The translations under genes and the position numbers were made by a program. The notes under the pieces were generated by a model. It saw only the letters and a list, made by a program, of their open reading frames with translations, was not told where the DNA came from and did not search any database. DNA of 64,000 nt, taken from the NCBI GenBank assembly GCA_943735955.1, contig OX030955.1, positions 14,489,583 through 14,553,582 of the forward strand. Reading direction: 5' to 3'. Positions 13,094 to 33,724 of this stretch are shown here, in pieces. Source of the stretch: Piscicola geometra (Eukaryota > Annelida > Clitellata > Hirudinida > Piscicolidae). Numbering within the stretch: position 1 is the stretch's first letter; every line of letters starts with the position of its first letter.

Positions 13094-15553
13094 GGGTGTG
13101 CCGATATTTAAACACACGACAGATAATCACGCGACACTTAATCACAGACACTTAATCACACGTCAGATAAACACAGAAACAGAAAATAACACGACAGATA
13201 AACATATGGACAGATAATCCCAGCGAAAGATTAACACACGAATTTTAAACACACGACATATTACTATAATTATTATTACTATAATTATTATTACTATAAT
13301 TATTATTACTATAATTATTATTACTATAATTATTATAACTATAATTATTATTACTATAATTATTATTACTATAATTATTATTACTATAATTAATATTACT
13401 ATAATTATTATTACTATAATTAATATTACTATAATTATTATTACTATAATTATTATTACTATAATTATTATTACTATAATTATTATTACTATAATTATTA
13501 TTACTATAATTATTATTACTATAATTATTATTACTATAATTATTATTACTATAATTATTATTACTATAATTATTATAACTATAATTATTATTACTATAAT
13601 TATTATTACTATAATTATTATTACTATAATTAATATTACTATAATTATTATTACTATAATTAATATTACTATAATTATTATTACTATAATTATTATTACT
13701 ATAATTATTATTACTATAATTATTATTACTATAATTATTATTACTATAATTATTATTACTATAATTATTATTACTATAATTATTATTGCTATAATTATTA
13801 TTACTATAATTATTATTACTATAATTATTATTACTATAATTATTATTACTATAATTATTATTAATATAATTATTATTAATATAATTATTATTACTATAAT
13901 TATTATTACTATAATTATTATTACTATAATTATTATTACTATAATTATTATTATTATAATTATTATTACTATAATTATTGTTACTATAATTATTATTACT
14001 ATAATTATTATTACTATAATTATTATTACTATAATTATTATTACTATAATTATTATTACTATAATTATTATTACTATAATTATTATTACTATAATTATTA
14101 TTACTATAATTATTATTACTATAATTATTATTACTATAATTATTATAACTATAATTATTATTACTATAATTATTATTACTATAATTATTATTACTATAAT
14201 TATTATTACTATAATTATTATTACTATAATTATTATTACTATAATAGTTATCACTATAATTATTATCACTATAATTATTATTATTATAATTATTATTCCT
14301 ATAATTATTATTACTATAATTATTATTACTATAATTATTATTACTATAATTATTATTACTATAATTATTATTACTATAATTATTATTACTATAATAATTA
14401 TCACTATAATTATTATCACTATAATTATTATTACTATAATTATTATTACTATAATTATTATTACTATAATTATTATTACTATAATTATTATTACTATAAT
14501 TATTATTACTATAATTATTATTACTATAATTATTATTACTATAATTATTATTACTATAATTATTATTACTATAATTATTATTACTATAATTATTATTACT
14601 ATAATTATTATTACTATAATTATTATTACTATAATTATTATTACTATAATTATTATTACTATAATTATTATTACTATAATTATTATTACTATAATTTTTA
14701 TTACTATAATTATTATTACTATAATTTTTATTACTATAATTATTATTACTATAATTTTTATTACTATAATTATTATTACTATAATTATAATAATAATTTC
14801 TATTTTAATTATTATTATAATGATTATTATAATTATTATTATAATTATTATTTTAATTATTATAATGGTTATTATAATGATTATTATAATGTTTATTATA
14901 ATTATTATTATAATTATTATTATAATTATTATTATAATTATTATTATAATTATTATTTTAATTATTATAATGGTTATTATAATGATTATTATAATGTTTA
15001 TTACAATTATTATTATAATTATTATTATAATTATTATTATAAGTATTATTATAATTATTATTATAATTATTATTATAATTATTATTATAATTATTATTAT
15101 AATTATTATTATAATTATTATTATAATTATTATTATAATTATTATTATAATTATTATAATTATTATTATAGTTATTATTATAATTATTATAGTAATTATT
15201 ATAATAATTATTATTATAATTTTTCTAATTATTATTTTAATTATAATAATAATAATAATTATTATTATTATAATTTTTCTAATTATTATTTTAATTATAA
15301 TAATAATAATAATTATTATTATTATAATTAGAATAATAATAATAATTATTATTATTTTAATTCTAATAATAATAATTATTATAATTATTATAATTATTAT
15401 TTGTATTTGATTTATGAAAGTACCTAATGTTTAAAATTCGTGTGTTAATCTGTCGCTGTGATTATCTGTCTCTGTGTTTATCTGACGTGTGATTAAGTGT
15501 CTGTGGTTAAGTGTCGCGTGATTATCTGTCGTATGTTTAAATATCATGTAACC
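13094..15553. mobile_element. 2.46-kb fold-back (non-autonomous TIR) element with satellite core
   Basis: The element is flanked by an 8-bp target duplication, TTTTCAAA (13086-13093 and 15554-15561). The ends are inverted repeats of about 160 bp: left GGGTGTGCCGATATTTAAAC, right (reverse strand) GGTTACATGATATTTAAAC. Both arms continue into about ten degenerate 15-bp units of the type GACAGATAATCACGC / GACACTTAATCACA, in opposite orientation. The core, 13258-15400, is an AT-rich tandem array. There is no transposase, so it must move in trans. The 8-bp duplication and GG termini would fit Merlin- or MULE-type transposition, but that is a guess. It sits in an intron of ABCG copy 2 between exons ending 13045 and starting 15662. 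Confidence 0.88.
13258..15400. repeat. 15-bp AT-rich satellite array
   Basis: From 13258 to about 14786 the unit is TTATTATTACTATAA, repeated about 100 times. Sporadic variants (TTATAACT at about 13333 and 13573; AATATTACT at about 13391, 13421, 13631 and 13661) recur 240 bp apart, showing a recent duplication of a 16-unit block. From 14787 to 15400 the sequence changes to ATAATTATTATT-type repeats with ATAATGGTTATTATAATG blocks duplicated about 120 bp apart. Long Ile/Val-rich frames across it are artefacts. Confidence 0.95.
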
Positions 15554-16768
15554 TTTTCAAAGACCCAAAATACGTGAAAATGATCAAGAAAAAAATATTG
15601 GAAACCTATGGATCTTTATGGATGACACGATAAGTTAATTTTAATCACGTTTTCGAATAAGGTTTTTCCGCTTGAGTTTCCTATCTACCTACGTGAGCAC
15701 TTCAACGGTGTTTACAGGACTGATGTGTACTTCTTGTGCAAGACTCTCGTTGCGGTAGGAGTCTTTCGTTGATTTCTCTGATGCATGAAATATTGCAAAC
15801 TCAATTTTTTTTTTAAATTATGATTGTTGCGGTCAGATACCTCCATTTACCATCCTGCCAACCCTATTCACCTGCTTCAATTACTGGATAATCGGTTTGA
15901 CTGATTTACGGCATTTATGATAAAATATTTTATACTGCAATATTCCATTTCATTTGAAATTCAAGAATAACTTTTAATATTTTTTTATTGAAGAGTTTAA
16001 TATTCAAATGTATCTTCAGGTTTCTACAACACCACGTCTGCTTTCTTCATTTGCTTAGCTTGCAACTTCATGGTCTGCAACGTTTCTGTGTCTTTCGCTT
16101 GTCTATTTTATCCCAAACCACGTATTAAACCTATAAAACTTCACAAGAAAATCTTTTGACGTTTTCATAATTTTAGTTCGATTCCGGTCTACCTGCCCTG
16201 GCTCAAATACATCTCTTGGTTCACTTATGCTAACGAAATCCTCGTTGTCAACCAGTGGACCAACGTAGAACACTTGGGTTGTTAAAATGATTTGAAGCTT
16301 TGAAATCATAATTGAATATCATCTTAAAAAGTGTTGTTTCAACTTCATGAAATTAAGATTTTTCTGATGTAGTAAAAGATAATTTATGACACTTTTTACC
16401 AATAGAAATTGTTTATTAATTTGAAAACGCAGACTGTGAGTACAAAAACATAACTGGCAATTGTTTCAGCAACGGAAAGGAAGTGGTTGCTAGCCTGTCC
16501 TACTCTGAGGTTGGATACTGGTTTTTGAAATGACTTAAAGCTCGATTAAAAATTAAGTTTGAAATAAAAATTTAGTTAGAAAGCGCTTAATTTTTTTCCC
16601 CAATAATATTTTTTAAAAGCTGAAAGCTTAGTGTTGCAGTAATATGAATTAACTTTACTGATTGGAAGATTACTGTTCCCAAATGAAACTAACGAGACTG
16701 CACGAACAAAAATAAATGTCATATATTCAGTTTCAAAAATGAATACTAAAAAAAGTTTTAATAAATAA

Positions 16769-18325
16769 TAGAGCTGTGCTTTAATCTACGTTAACTTTCG
16801 ATTAACTCGTTGATCAATTAACAACCGTTAAAATTTTTAACGCCGTTGAATATTTTAACGCATTAAAAAAAATTAACGCATTTAAAAATTTAATGCATTT
16901 AAATATTTAATGCATTCAAATATTTAATGCATTTAAATATTTGATGTATTTAAATATTTAATGCATTTAAATATTTAATGCATTTAAATATTTAATGCAT
17001 TTAAATATTTAATGCATTTAAATATTTAATGCATTTAAATATTTAATGCATTTAAATATTTAATGCATTTAAATATTTAATGCATTTAAATATTTAATGC
17101 ATTTAAATATTTAATGCATTTAAATATTTAATGCATTTAAATATTTAATGCATTTAAATATTTAATGCATTTAAATATTTAATGCATTTAAATATTTAAT
17201 GCATTTAAATATTTAATGCATTTAAATATTTAATGCATTTAAACTTATTTAAATTGAACATTTTTTTGCTATTTTGATTAAATTGTCAGCAAGTGAACAC
17301 AAACATTAATAATATATTGTCAACAAAACGAATGGAAAAAATTGCTTTTCATCAAAAAACTTTTATTTCTTAACCATTTGCAACAAAACTTCTAGGGGGT
17401 AAAAAATACTTGAAATTTGCAACAGTCTTACTTGCAATTTGTCACTTTACACAAGAAAAATGCACTTTAGAGGATGATCCAGCTTATGTCATTCGCTTCA
17501 CACACAAATTTCTTTCCAATTTGGAGCAGAGAATGAATAATCAGAATATTCAATGGTCAAGAATTGCCACATCATTAGACCCTCGATTTAAAAATTTAAA
17601 ATGTTTACAAAAAAAGGTAAGAGTTGAAGAAACTATAAGAAGTAAAGAAAACTTCATAAACAATACAGCCTTCACCAAACAAAAGACTACAAACATATGT
17701 AACTTCAGATTCTAAAGATGAAGATACTTCATTGATTACTAAGTCAATCATTAAACGTATTAGATAAGAATCTGAGGTAGGCTTTGAGAATTGTTCTCTT
17801 GTTTGGCGGCAACAACACGAAGGAGCGTATCCGGCTCTTGTGAAACTGGCAAGAAAGTTTTTGTCATCTGGAAGTAAAATTCCATTTGAACGTTATTCAG
17901 CTTGTCAGAACACATAGTTAGAAAAAAGAGCCTTTTTAGATCCAAATAATGTTGAAGAACTTGTTTGCTTGAGTAACTGGCTCACAAAGGATGCGTGAAA
18001 ATTGCATTTTTACCATTTATGGATTCGTTTTTATTCTTTCATATGTGGATTACTTTCTCACTTGGGTAACTATCTTGAAAATAATGTGTGACATTTGCAT
18101 TTTTTCATAATTTATAGATTCAATTTTTTTTAAATGGGTATTACTTTTATTTAAAAAATTCTGATTCAATTTTTATTACATTTGTATGAAAACAAAATTC
18201 AATACTATTTTATACTAATGTTAAATATGCTAAAAACAATGCGTTAAAATACGATTAACGCACGATTAAAATTTTTAATCGAACGATTAACGGCGATTAA
18301 AATGTTTAGTCGTTGAACAGCTCTA
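16769..18325 (+). mobile_element. Non-autonomous/decayed hAT element with intact ends
   Basis: Perfect 8-bp target duplication ATAAATAA at 16761-16768 and 18326-18333. Terminal inverted repeat TAGAGCTGT (left TAGAGCTGTGCTTTAATC; right ends AACAGCTCTA). Transposase remnants are + strand: 17410-17715 contains 'FTHKFLSNLEQRMNNQNIQW' and 'RIATSLDPRFKNL', and 17800-18000 has a broken C-terminal dimerisation domain. It belongs to the same family as 7318-8400. A 17-bp tandem array occupies its 5' part. It lies in the last intron of ABCG copy 2. Confidence 0.92.
16890..17246. repeat. 17-bp tandem repeat inside the hAT element
   Basis: The unit ATTTAATGCATTTAAAT is repeated about 20 times with almost no divergence in the middle and mild divergence at the left edge. 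A short two-to-three-unit version at about 7395-7430 in the sister hAT copy shows the array expanded from an element-internal sequence. Confidence 0.92.
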
Positions 18326-18664
18326 ATAAATAACAATTATATCTTCTAAGTTTTTACAAACTGTTTATTTTTTGATTATTCATCAACCCTTCAGAAAAAC
18401 ATTATCTTTGACTTCCTGATGTTACTATTGCAATTAATAGTCTTCAGACTTTTGGCTTTTCTACTGCTGCTGCTAAGATCGAGGAAAGACTACAAGATCA
18501 CCAAGAAGAAAAAAATATAAGATTGAGGTGGTGTTGATGATTTTGGTATGAACGGTGATCATGGAAAAGTTAAGATAGAGATGGCAACGACTTTACTGAT
18601 GGCAATGACAGTGTTTAAGTTTTTTGTAAAAATGATGTAAAGACGATGATAATATTGAAATAAA

Positions 18665-19232
18665 ATATTTGTATTTAGAAAATTCTGGTATCCTTTTATA
18701 TCAACAATATAAGCTCAATGATATGTAATAATGATGATAAAACATTACTTTCATATTTTTCACTTCTTTACAAGGCTGAAAGACAAGTAAGTTTAACATA
18801 GGACCAAATTTCGTGAGTTGAGATTGCATCAAAAATATCTTCAGCTTTGGGTGTATATTCTTCATAAATCTACTTCAAATTCATTTAAATTATTATTTTT
18901 TTTGTTGAAAATTATCTAATAAAAACACATGTGTTATGTTCAAAAAAATGTGTCTGCCTGTAGTAAAAATGTAACCTTCTAGTTAAGCCCCTGGAATAGT
19001 CATTTAGTTTTATATTTATTCAACAGGGTTTCTTGTAACTTCTAACACTTTTTTTGTTTTTTAAAACTATTTATAAATTCTTTATTCAAAAAAGTTTAAG
19101 TTTTTCCTTTTGATGAAGATGCATTTTCTTAATTAATTATTAATTCCTTCATTGTAATCATACTTTCTCTATTAAAAAGTTGTTTATTCAGTGTTTTTGG
19201 CTTCATAATCTTATATTCGGATTTTCGTGATA
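18665..19232. other. AT-rich spacer without recognised features
   Basis: The region between the ABCG copy 2 poly(A) signal and the next hAT element. I found no open frame, splice-bounded exon or repeat relationship. Confidence 0.6.
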
Positions 19233-20334
19233 ATGTTGCTCAAGGGCGCAACCAGCAAAAAATGCTGGAAAAAGGGCTCAAATTTCGTTTGAAAATCTCA
19301 ATTGTCTAACTCATTTACCACCGCTGCTGCGTTTTCGCAACATCAATTTCTATAATTTTTTGTTGTTTCATTACCGAGATTTATTCAAATATTTTTTTTA
19401 CAATATGATATTATATGATTTTCAATATGCCGTCATTTATTAAAATATTTTTTATGAAAATATTGAAATTATTATTAGCATGTTAATGTCTTATGAAGTT
19501 TATAAAATTAATATTCAAATTTAAATTTTGTAGATGGATGTTGATTTTTTATATTTAGAGAAAAAATTCCAAACCGCAAATGCTTTACACTTAAAGCTTT
19601 TATTGAAAAAAATATAATTTTTTCATCTCTTATAGATTGATTATGAAATTAAAATGAAGTTACCATTTGGCGTCAGTGTCGTCTTTGCAGCAACACAACA
19701 GTTTATGAGTGTGTTGATGTAATTCATGTTAAATATTTTTCTTTTTTGTGATTAAAAAAATTGTTATTATTAATATAACTAATAAAATAAAGTGAGTTAA
19801 AATATTCATCGAACTATTTGTAATTGACATTTATTTCTATTTTAATAAATGTGGTTTGCATCAATTTATTCATGATTTCCTACTGCTAACAATTAGATCA
19901 CACATCCCGCTCACGTTGGGTTTTCCCAACATTTTGCCCCACTAAAATTTATAAAATGATTGTTTTAAATTTTGCTTGAGTTATATTATAACCATATTAT
20001 GTAAGTCTAAATGTAAAACTCATGTTTAAATTTTTTTCGGATAACGGCAGTAAATAGGCTAAATAAAAACTACAATAAATAATAAAGAATTTAAGATAGT
20101 TTTTTAATGGTACAAAAGAAAAAATGCAAAATAGATTGCATAGTAATTTTTGGACTTACGTCATCATTTTTTTAACTAAGAGAAAAAGTAATTTAAAAAA
20201 TGTTTTATATGAGATCCTAAATAGTCTATAATTTGTTCAAATATTTAGTTTATACAACATCTTGATGTGTTTTCAATGATATTTTGATCGGTTTGTGAAA
20301 ATCATTTTGCCATTTCATTAACCGGAAAAAGAGC

Positions 20335-20660
20335 ACTAGATGTTTTGTAAGCAGATTTTCTCAAATACAATTTGCAAACGACAAGCAGTGACAGACGACC
20401 TAAGATGACTTTTAATAATCCGAAATTTAGAAAATGCTCTTTCTGCATCTTATGAAGTAACTGGAAAAGTCAGAGCAACATCGAGCATATAATGCAAATC
20501 GGGCTGAAGGCTTGTTGCACAAAAAAGCTCTTGCAATTCCATACATGCATTGGGATCCGACTGATCCGCATCTAAACTTGCTGATGTGAATTTGAGCTGT
20601 GTTTGCACAGTTTCCGCATGCTTTTCATGAAAGTTGCAGAATTCCGAAAACTCTAGATTT
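20335..20660 (-). pseudogene. hAT transposase C-terminal remnant
   Basis: On the minus strand the translation runs 'LDVALTFPVTS', an in-frame TAA, then 'DAERAFSKFRIIKSHLRSS' and 'LQIVFEKICLQNI' before a stop. This is the hAT-family dimerisation domain with the usual '(C/A)ERxFSxxxxIKxxLR' core. The internal stop and absent N-terminal part show it is inactive. It belongs to the enclosing hAT element. Confidence 0.8.
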
Positions 20661-20948
20661 ATTTTGCCCTTCTGCGTTGTTATATATATACTGTGTCATG
20701 GCGGTAAGAATGTATAAGGGTTAATCCAGAATCGATTACAGACTTACGATTTGCAGTGTCTTACTTGTTTTTACAAAGAATGGAAAATCGTACCCAAGAC
20801 TGGATGCATTTTTTGAAGAAAATAAAAATATTATCCATCTAAAATATTCATAATAAATACTACGATATTATACTTTCTAGCTATTTAAAAATTGAAAATG
20901 AGCTAAAAACGCATGTCTTAATTTTTTTTTACAAATCTCAAATATTAA

Positions 20949-22421
20949 CCCATTAACGCATGACTCAAAGGAATTAATTAATTTTTTAACATTTTATTGA
21001 AAACCCGATTCTAACAAATAAAATCAAAAAATTAGTCTGAAATATTTTATACAAAAAAAGTTATGATGAAAATAAAAAATGTCCTTAAAAAAGGACGCTA
21101 TGCATTGCTACCGACGGTAATCACGATTCGTGGTAGATGCTGAAGCACTCCAAATGTAAAGCTACATTACATTTAAGGCATTTCTTTTGCACTTTCTTTC
21201 CACATTGCTTGAATCTTTTTTGCCCATCTCCAATTTGACTAATAAAATGATCTTATTAGTTTGGATACCACCGATCCACCAAGGCCTAAATCGCTGTTGC
21301 AATCTTCCGATGCTCCTTGATATGGGTTTACCAAATAACCAAGCCTATTATTTAGACGCCAAACTGTATTCCCAAACCTTATAGGTTTCCCTCTGATAAG
21401 TTCTTTTGATGAATGCCTCCCATAATATGACACGATTGATTCATCAATTGCCAAATGACATTCTTTGGGCTAAAATTTGTAAAATCTGTCATTCATAGCA
21501 TCAAATAATGGACGCACTTTGGCCATTCTGTCTAATTTATTAGTTTTCTCATTGTCATTGCAATGAAAATATCTTAATAATTATTCAAATCTGTTGACAG
21601 TTATAGCATTGCTTACAGCTAGATTGTGTCCATGGTCGCTTTGTTCGCAATACATCCTGCGGTTTGCCATAGGAACATAGTCTCTTGATTTTGAGGGTAG
21701 AGCGCTATAGAAATTTATTTGATTGATTGCCTGAAAGAATGAGTATAGGCTATAATTATGCTTTCAGGTTTGCTCCTTTAGCAAACCGCAGGATTTACTG
21801 CGAACAAAGCGACCATGGACACAATCTAGCTATACTGTATAGTTATCAACTTGATGACTGTTACATAAAAAAATTAATTAAACAATGTGAGGAAAGACAT
21901 GTTTTCAAATTTTGATTTGTCGTGTGAACTGTTAGAACTGTATCTGCTGAGAAGAAATCATTGTCATCTTCCAAAATACTAAGGACTTCATGAAGAGCGA
22001 ATCTGAAAATAATTGTTTTTACCATCAGTATTACTGCATAGTGTCCTTAAAAAAGGACACTCAATAAAACACAGTTTTTGGAAATAATATTACATGTAAA
22101 ATAAAATTTATTTTAAATAAAGATATAAGAATGAATAACAATGAAATATTATTATACATTATGAATGGTAGACATTAAATAAAATTATAACTAACTTTTT
22201 TTCATGAGCCATGACAAAAACACAAAAAATTTAGTTATCGCCTTGAAAAATCAGAATATCGAAACAATCTATCAATTTCAAATCACAAAAAAATTTTTAA
22301 CAAAGACTTCAGTTTATATAGGACAGGATTAGCTGCAAAGATAATAAATATAATCAAGATAACTATTATTAAAAAAACTTTGTATTGCTGTCCTTAAAAA
22401 AGGACAGTATGCGTTAATGGG
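20949..22421 (-). mobile_element. Decayed piggyBac element
   Basis: Both ends abut TTAA (20945-20948 and 22422-22425), the piggyBac target. The ends are inverted: CCCATTAACGCAT at left, ATGCGTTAATGGG at right. A minus-strand frame at 21239-21454 encodes a piggyBac catalytic-domain block: 'AIDESIVSYYGRHSSKELI', 'RGKPIRFG', 'DLGLGGSVV'. The rest is frameshifted. The 16-nt palindrome-like TCCTTAAAAAAGGAC occurs near 21080, 22043 and 22390. A 51-bp inverted duplication is internal (21617-21667 against 21781-21831). Confidence 0.9.
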
Positions 22422-22440
22422 TTAAATATTTAGATTTATG

Positions 22441-23040
22441 TTTTAGTTAGTTTTATCCGGTTAGATTTATTCTGTCATAGGAATATTTAAAACGTGTTTT
22501 TACTTCTCCCGATTTTAAAGTACTCAATTTATATGAGTTTTTGGCAATTTTGTTCATTCCAACAATTTCTGTTCTGATTTTAGCGTCTTGCTGATCACTG
22601 CGATTTATTAAGCAGTAAGTGAGTAATATTAATTTTTTGTGTGAATACATTTCATGTGTAAAAAAAATATATGTTAAATATTGGGTTCTTATGTTTATTT
22701 TTCGTAAAACTATATTATTATTTTATATCATGCACACCATGACGTTAACACAAATGTCTTGATTCTCATATTACTAGTATTAGGTGTCACCAATTTACAG
22801 AAGTTTTTTTAGTAATTTTATAATATTAATTGAAGAATGCATTTAATAAAGAGTATTTTGAAATAAGCATCGTCTAATAATTTATTTCATGAAGCTTCTA
22901 AACTAGTAAAATAACACTAATTGTCTCATAATGGTGATCGGGACATTAATACACTATCATGATCTGCTTGTTAATATAGATTTTTCTACAACACTGAGTT
23001 TTTTAAAATAATTAAAGTTTTTGCGTTAAAAAGTAATAGA
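22441..23040 (-). repeat. Interspersed repeat R1, copy 2 (inverted)
   Basis: The reverse complement matches 9888-10497 along almost its full length with scattered substitutions. It begins immediately right of the piggyBac end, so the piggyBac probably inserted at or in the edge of R1. No coding capacity was seen. Confidence 0.75.
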
Positions 23041-23841
23041 ATGTTAATTAAATTATTTTCAATAACCATTTCATGAAATAAAAATAGCTATTTTAGTGAA
23101 AAATAATTGGTTACGGAGATTTAAATGGCTGTCATTACTGGCGCCATTTTTAACAATTGATTTTAAATTTCTCATTTACGCAGCATATAGTAACAATTGT
23201 GTGAAAAAAGAAGGAAAAAAGATAAATAAACAAAAATTAAAGTCAGAAAATTATATTGTTTTTTAGATGATGTTTTATGGCTGTCTGTGTTCACTGATAA
23301 TCTGAAAAACTTCAAATAAAAAAGATTATTGCAACTATTGTGTTTGAAATTATTTTTATACTCTATAATACATACATGAGTATACATAAAGCAAGTTTTT
23401 TTGAAATTGAAAACCGAAATATAGAAAGACACAAAGTCTGTAGTCAAATCTGGATTAACCCATATATGATAAGCGTAGAGATTTACAAGTGTAATTAAGG
23501 TCTAATGCTGTTCTGTTTTTCTTTACAATTTGTGAATGTATGTAATATTTTAGTGGCATCTCTATGTTCTGTGTTGATATATATCTATTGTTTCAGGAGA
23601 TAAAAGCCTGATGGCCATTCAGAAGAATTATTTTTGTCCTATGGCATATTGAAAAACTAATTACTCCCTCCCTCCACCAAAAAGTCTCATAGATTTTTTA
23701 AAAATTGCGAGACCCTTTGAATTGGGCTCCGGGGGCTTGAGCCCCCCCCCCCGGTTGCGCCACTGATGTTGCTCATTGAATAGACTCATTAGGTTTCAAT
23801 TTAAGTTCAAATTTTAAATTTGAGCATATTTTTAAAATGGA

Positions 23842-23925
23842 ATTAATCAATCAATCAATCACTAATGATTTTTATAGCGCCCTTTACTAAATGAACAAAA
23901 GCGCTCTTTAAATAAATTTGTTAAA
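23842..23925 (-). mobile_element. LINE 3'-end fragment
   Basis: About 80 bp identical in layout to the 3' end of the LINE at 44037-44885: (AATC)n, then ACTAATGATTTTTATAGCGC, CCTTTACTAAATGAAC and AAAAGCGCTC. It is a severely 5'-truncated minus-strand insertion. A short (TA)n tract follows at about 23950-23975. Confidence 0.8.
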
Positions 23926-24172
23926 TAAAACGGTTTTTAGACCACTACCAATATATATATATATATATATATATAAATTTAAATATAAAAAAACAAACAA
24001 TCAACCTCAATAATTCAACCTCACACACACCACCATGACAATCACCGCCAAAAAATCACTATCACCACTAAAAAGAAAAAAATTCAATCATCACAACAGA
24101 ACCAACACTCATACCACAGCAAAATCATCACCACATCATCCTCAAAACCATAAAACACAATAATCATTTTTC

Positions 24173-32359
<8,187 letters not shown>

Positions 32360-32947
32360 CTAGGAAAAAGTTTTTTTATTTATTTAAAGGGTATGAGCAT
32401 CATGTTCGAATGATAGTTATTCTTTTTTATTAAAATCTGTTAAAATCTCATAACAATTTATAATTTTTCAAGCAAAGGAGAAAGTAATTCTTTATTGTAG
32501 TTTTGAAGCTCTTATAATATTTATTTTCTATTATTGCATTGTTTAGAATCTAAGTTATTTATAGATTTTTAATTTATAGTTATTGAACAAAAGTATTAAT
32601 ATTCCGGGAACGAGGCATCGAAGGCTATTGTTTCGAAAACAATTATCAATGGGGGCTTAATGGTGTCTTGTTTAGAAACCTTATGAAGAGTGGTGATAAT
32701 AATAACAATAATAATAATTATTATTATTTTGAAGAGTGGTGGATAAGAAATTGAGAATAGATCATCTACACTGTAAATCATCTACTAGATATTTTAATGG
32801 ATGGGAAATTAAACGAATGAGATAAATGAACCGAACGGTATATAGATTTTAATTAAGTTTATTGTTTAATAGGTATATAAATTAAATAATTTACTTTTGA
32901 AATAATTAATGAAGTTACTGATAATCACTTAATCAAGTGAATAAATA

Positions 32948-33724
32948 GATAAACAGATAAAAGTCTTCAAGATAAAAGTATTCGGATAAAAGTCTTCGGA
33001 TAAAATGTCTTCAGATAAAAAGTCTTCAAGATAAAAGTCTTCAGGATAAAAAGTCTTCAGGATGAAAAGTCTTCAGAACAAAAAGTCTCCAAGATAAAAA
33101 GTCTTCAAGAAGAAATTTTCATTGAAAAAAACTTTTTTATAATTTGATTAATTTTAATTAATGTAAAAATAATTTTTAGAAACAAATTTAATTAATAAAA
33201 TAAGACTAACTAGTTATTAAAAATACTTTTTAGCTTATGTTGGAAATATCAAATAGATGACATGAAACTTTCAGAGTTTTATGAGAAATGTAATTAGAGC
33301 TCCCAGAAGGAAAAGAATAATCGGGAAGATGAAGGTCTTTTCATATAATTTTATTAATTTTAATGAATGTAAATAATTGTTAGAAATATTCAAATGCTAT
33401 TTCGAGCCTGAACGAAAAAAATATAGGCAACATTAGATAAAAGTATTAAATTTTATTTTTTTAGTTTTAAGAATCACGTATTAATCACGTATTTTTTCTT
33501 AAAAATTAATTTATTGCAGATTTTTTTCTTGATGACTTTTTATCCTGAAGGCTTTTTATTCTGAAGAATTTTTATCCTGAAGACTTTTTACCTGAAGACT
33601 TTTTACCTGAAGACTTTTTATCATGAAGACTTTTTGTCATGAAGACTTTTTATCATGAAGACTTTTTATCATGAAGACTTTTATCATGAAGACTTTTATC
33701 ATGAAGACTTTTTATCCTAGAACC
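32948..33724. mobile_element. 777-bp fold-back element with arms made of 17-18-bp repeats
   Basis: Left arm 32948-33115 is about ten tandem units of GATAAAAAGTCTTCAGG type. Right arm 33515-33720 is about eleven units of the reverse complement (CATGAAGACTTTTTAT). A unique AT-rich spacer of about 400 bp separates them. The element is flanked by a 9-bp direct repeat GAATAAATA at 32939-32947 and 33725-33733, consistent with a target-site duplication. No reading frame. The architecture resembles Drosophila FB and other fold-back transposons. Confidence 0.82.

Larger units (their letters stand above)
19241..23765 (-). mobile_element. hAT element with nested insertions
   Basis: Perfect 8-bp target duplication ATGTTGCT at 19233-19240 and 23766-23773. 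Termini are CAAGGGCGCAACC (left) and, on the reverse strand of the right end, CAGTGGCGCAACC, a terminal sequence typical of animal hAT transposons. The minus strand carries a hAT transposase C-terminus (20335-20660). Inside lie a piggyBac element (20949-22421) and the inverted R1 copy. Removing the piggyBac leaves about 3.05 kb. The body is broken, so it is not autonomous. Confidence 0.9.

Noticed and set aside
13163..15410. Ile/Val-rich frames of 418 and 196 residues
   Set aside because: They read through the 15-bp AT satellite and its neighbour; no non-repeat coding sequence.
32948..33724. CRISPR-like array of short regular repeats
   Set aside because: Units are directly abutting without unique spacers, occur in both orientations, and the surroundings are eukaryotic.
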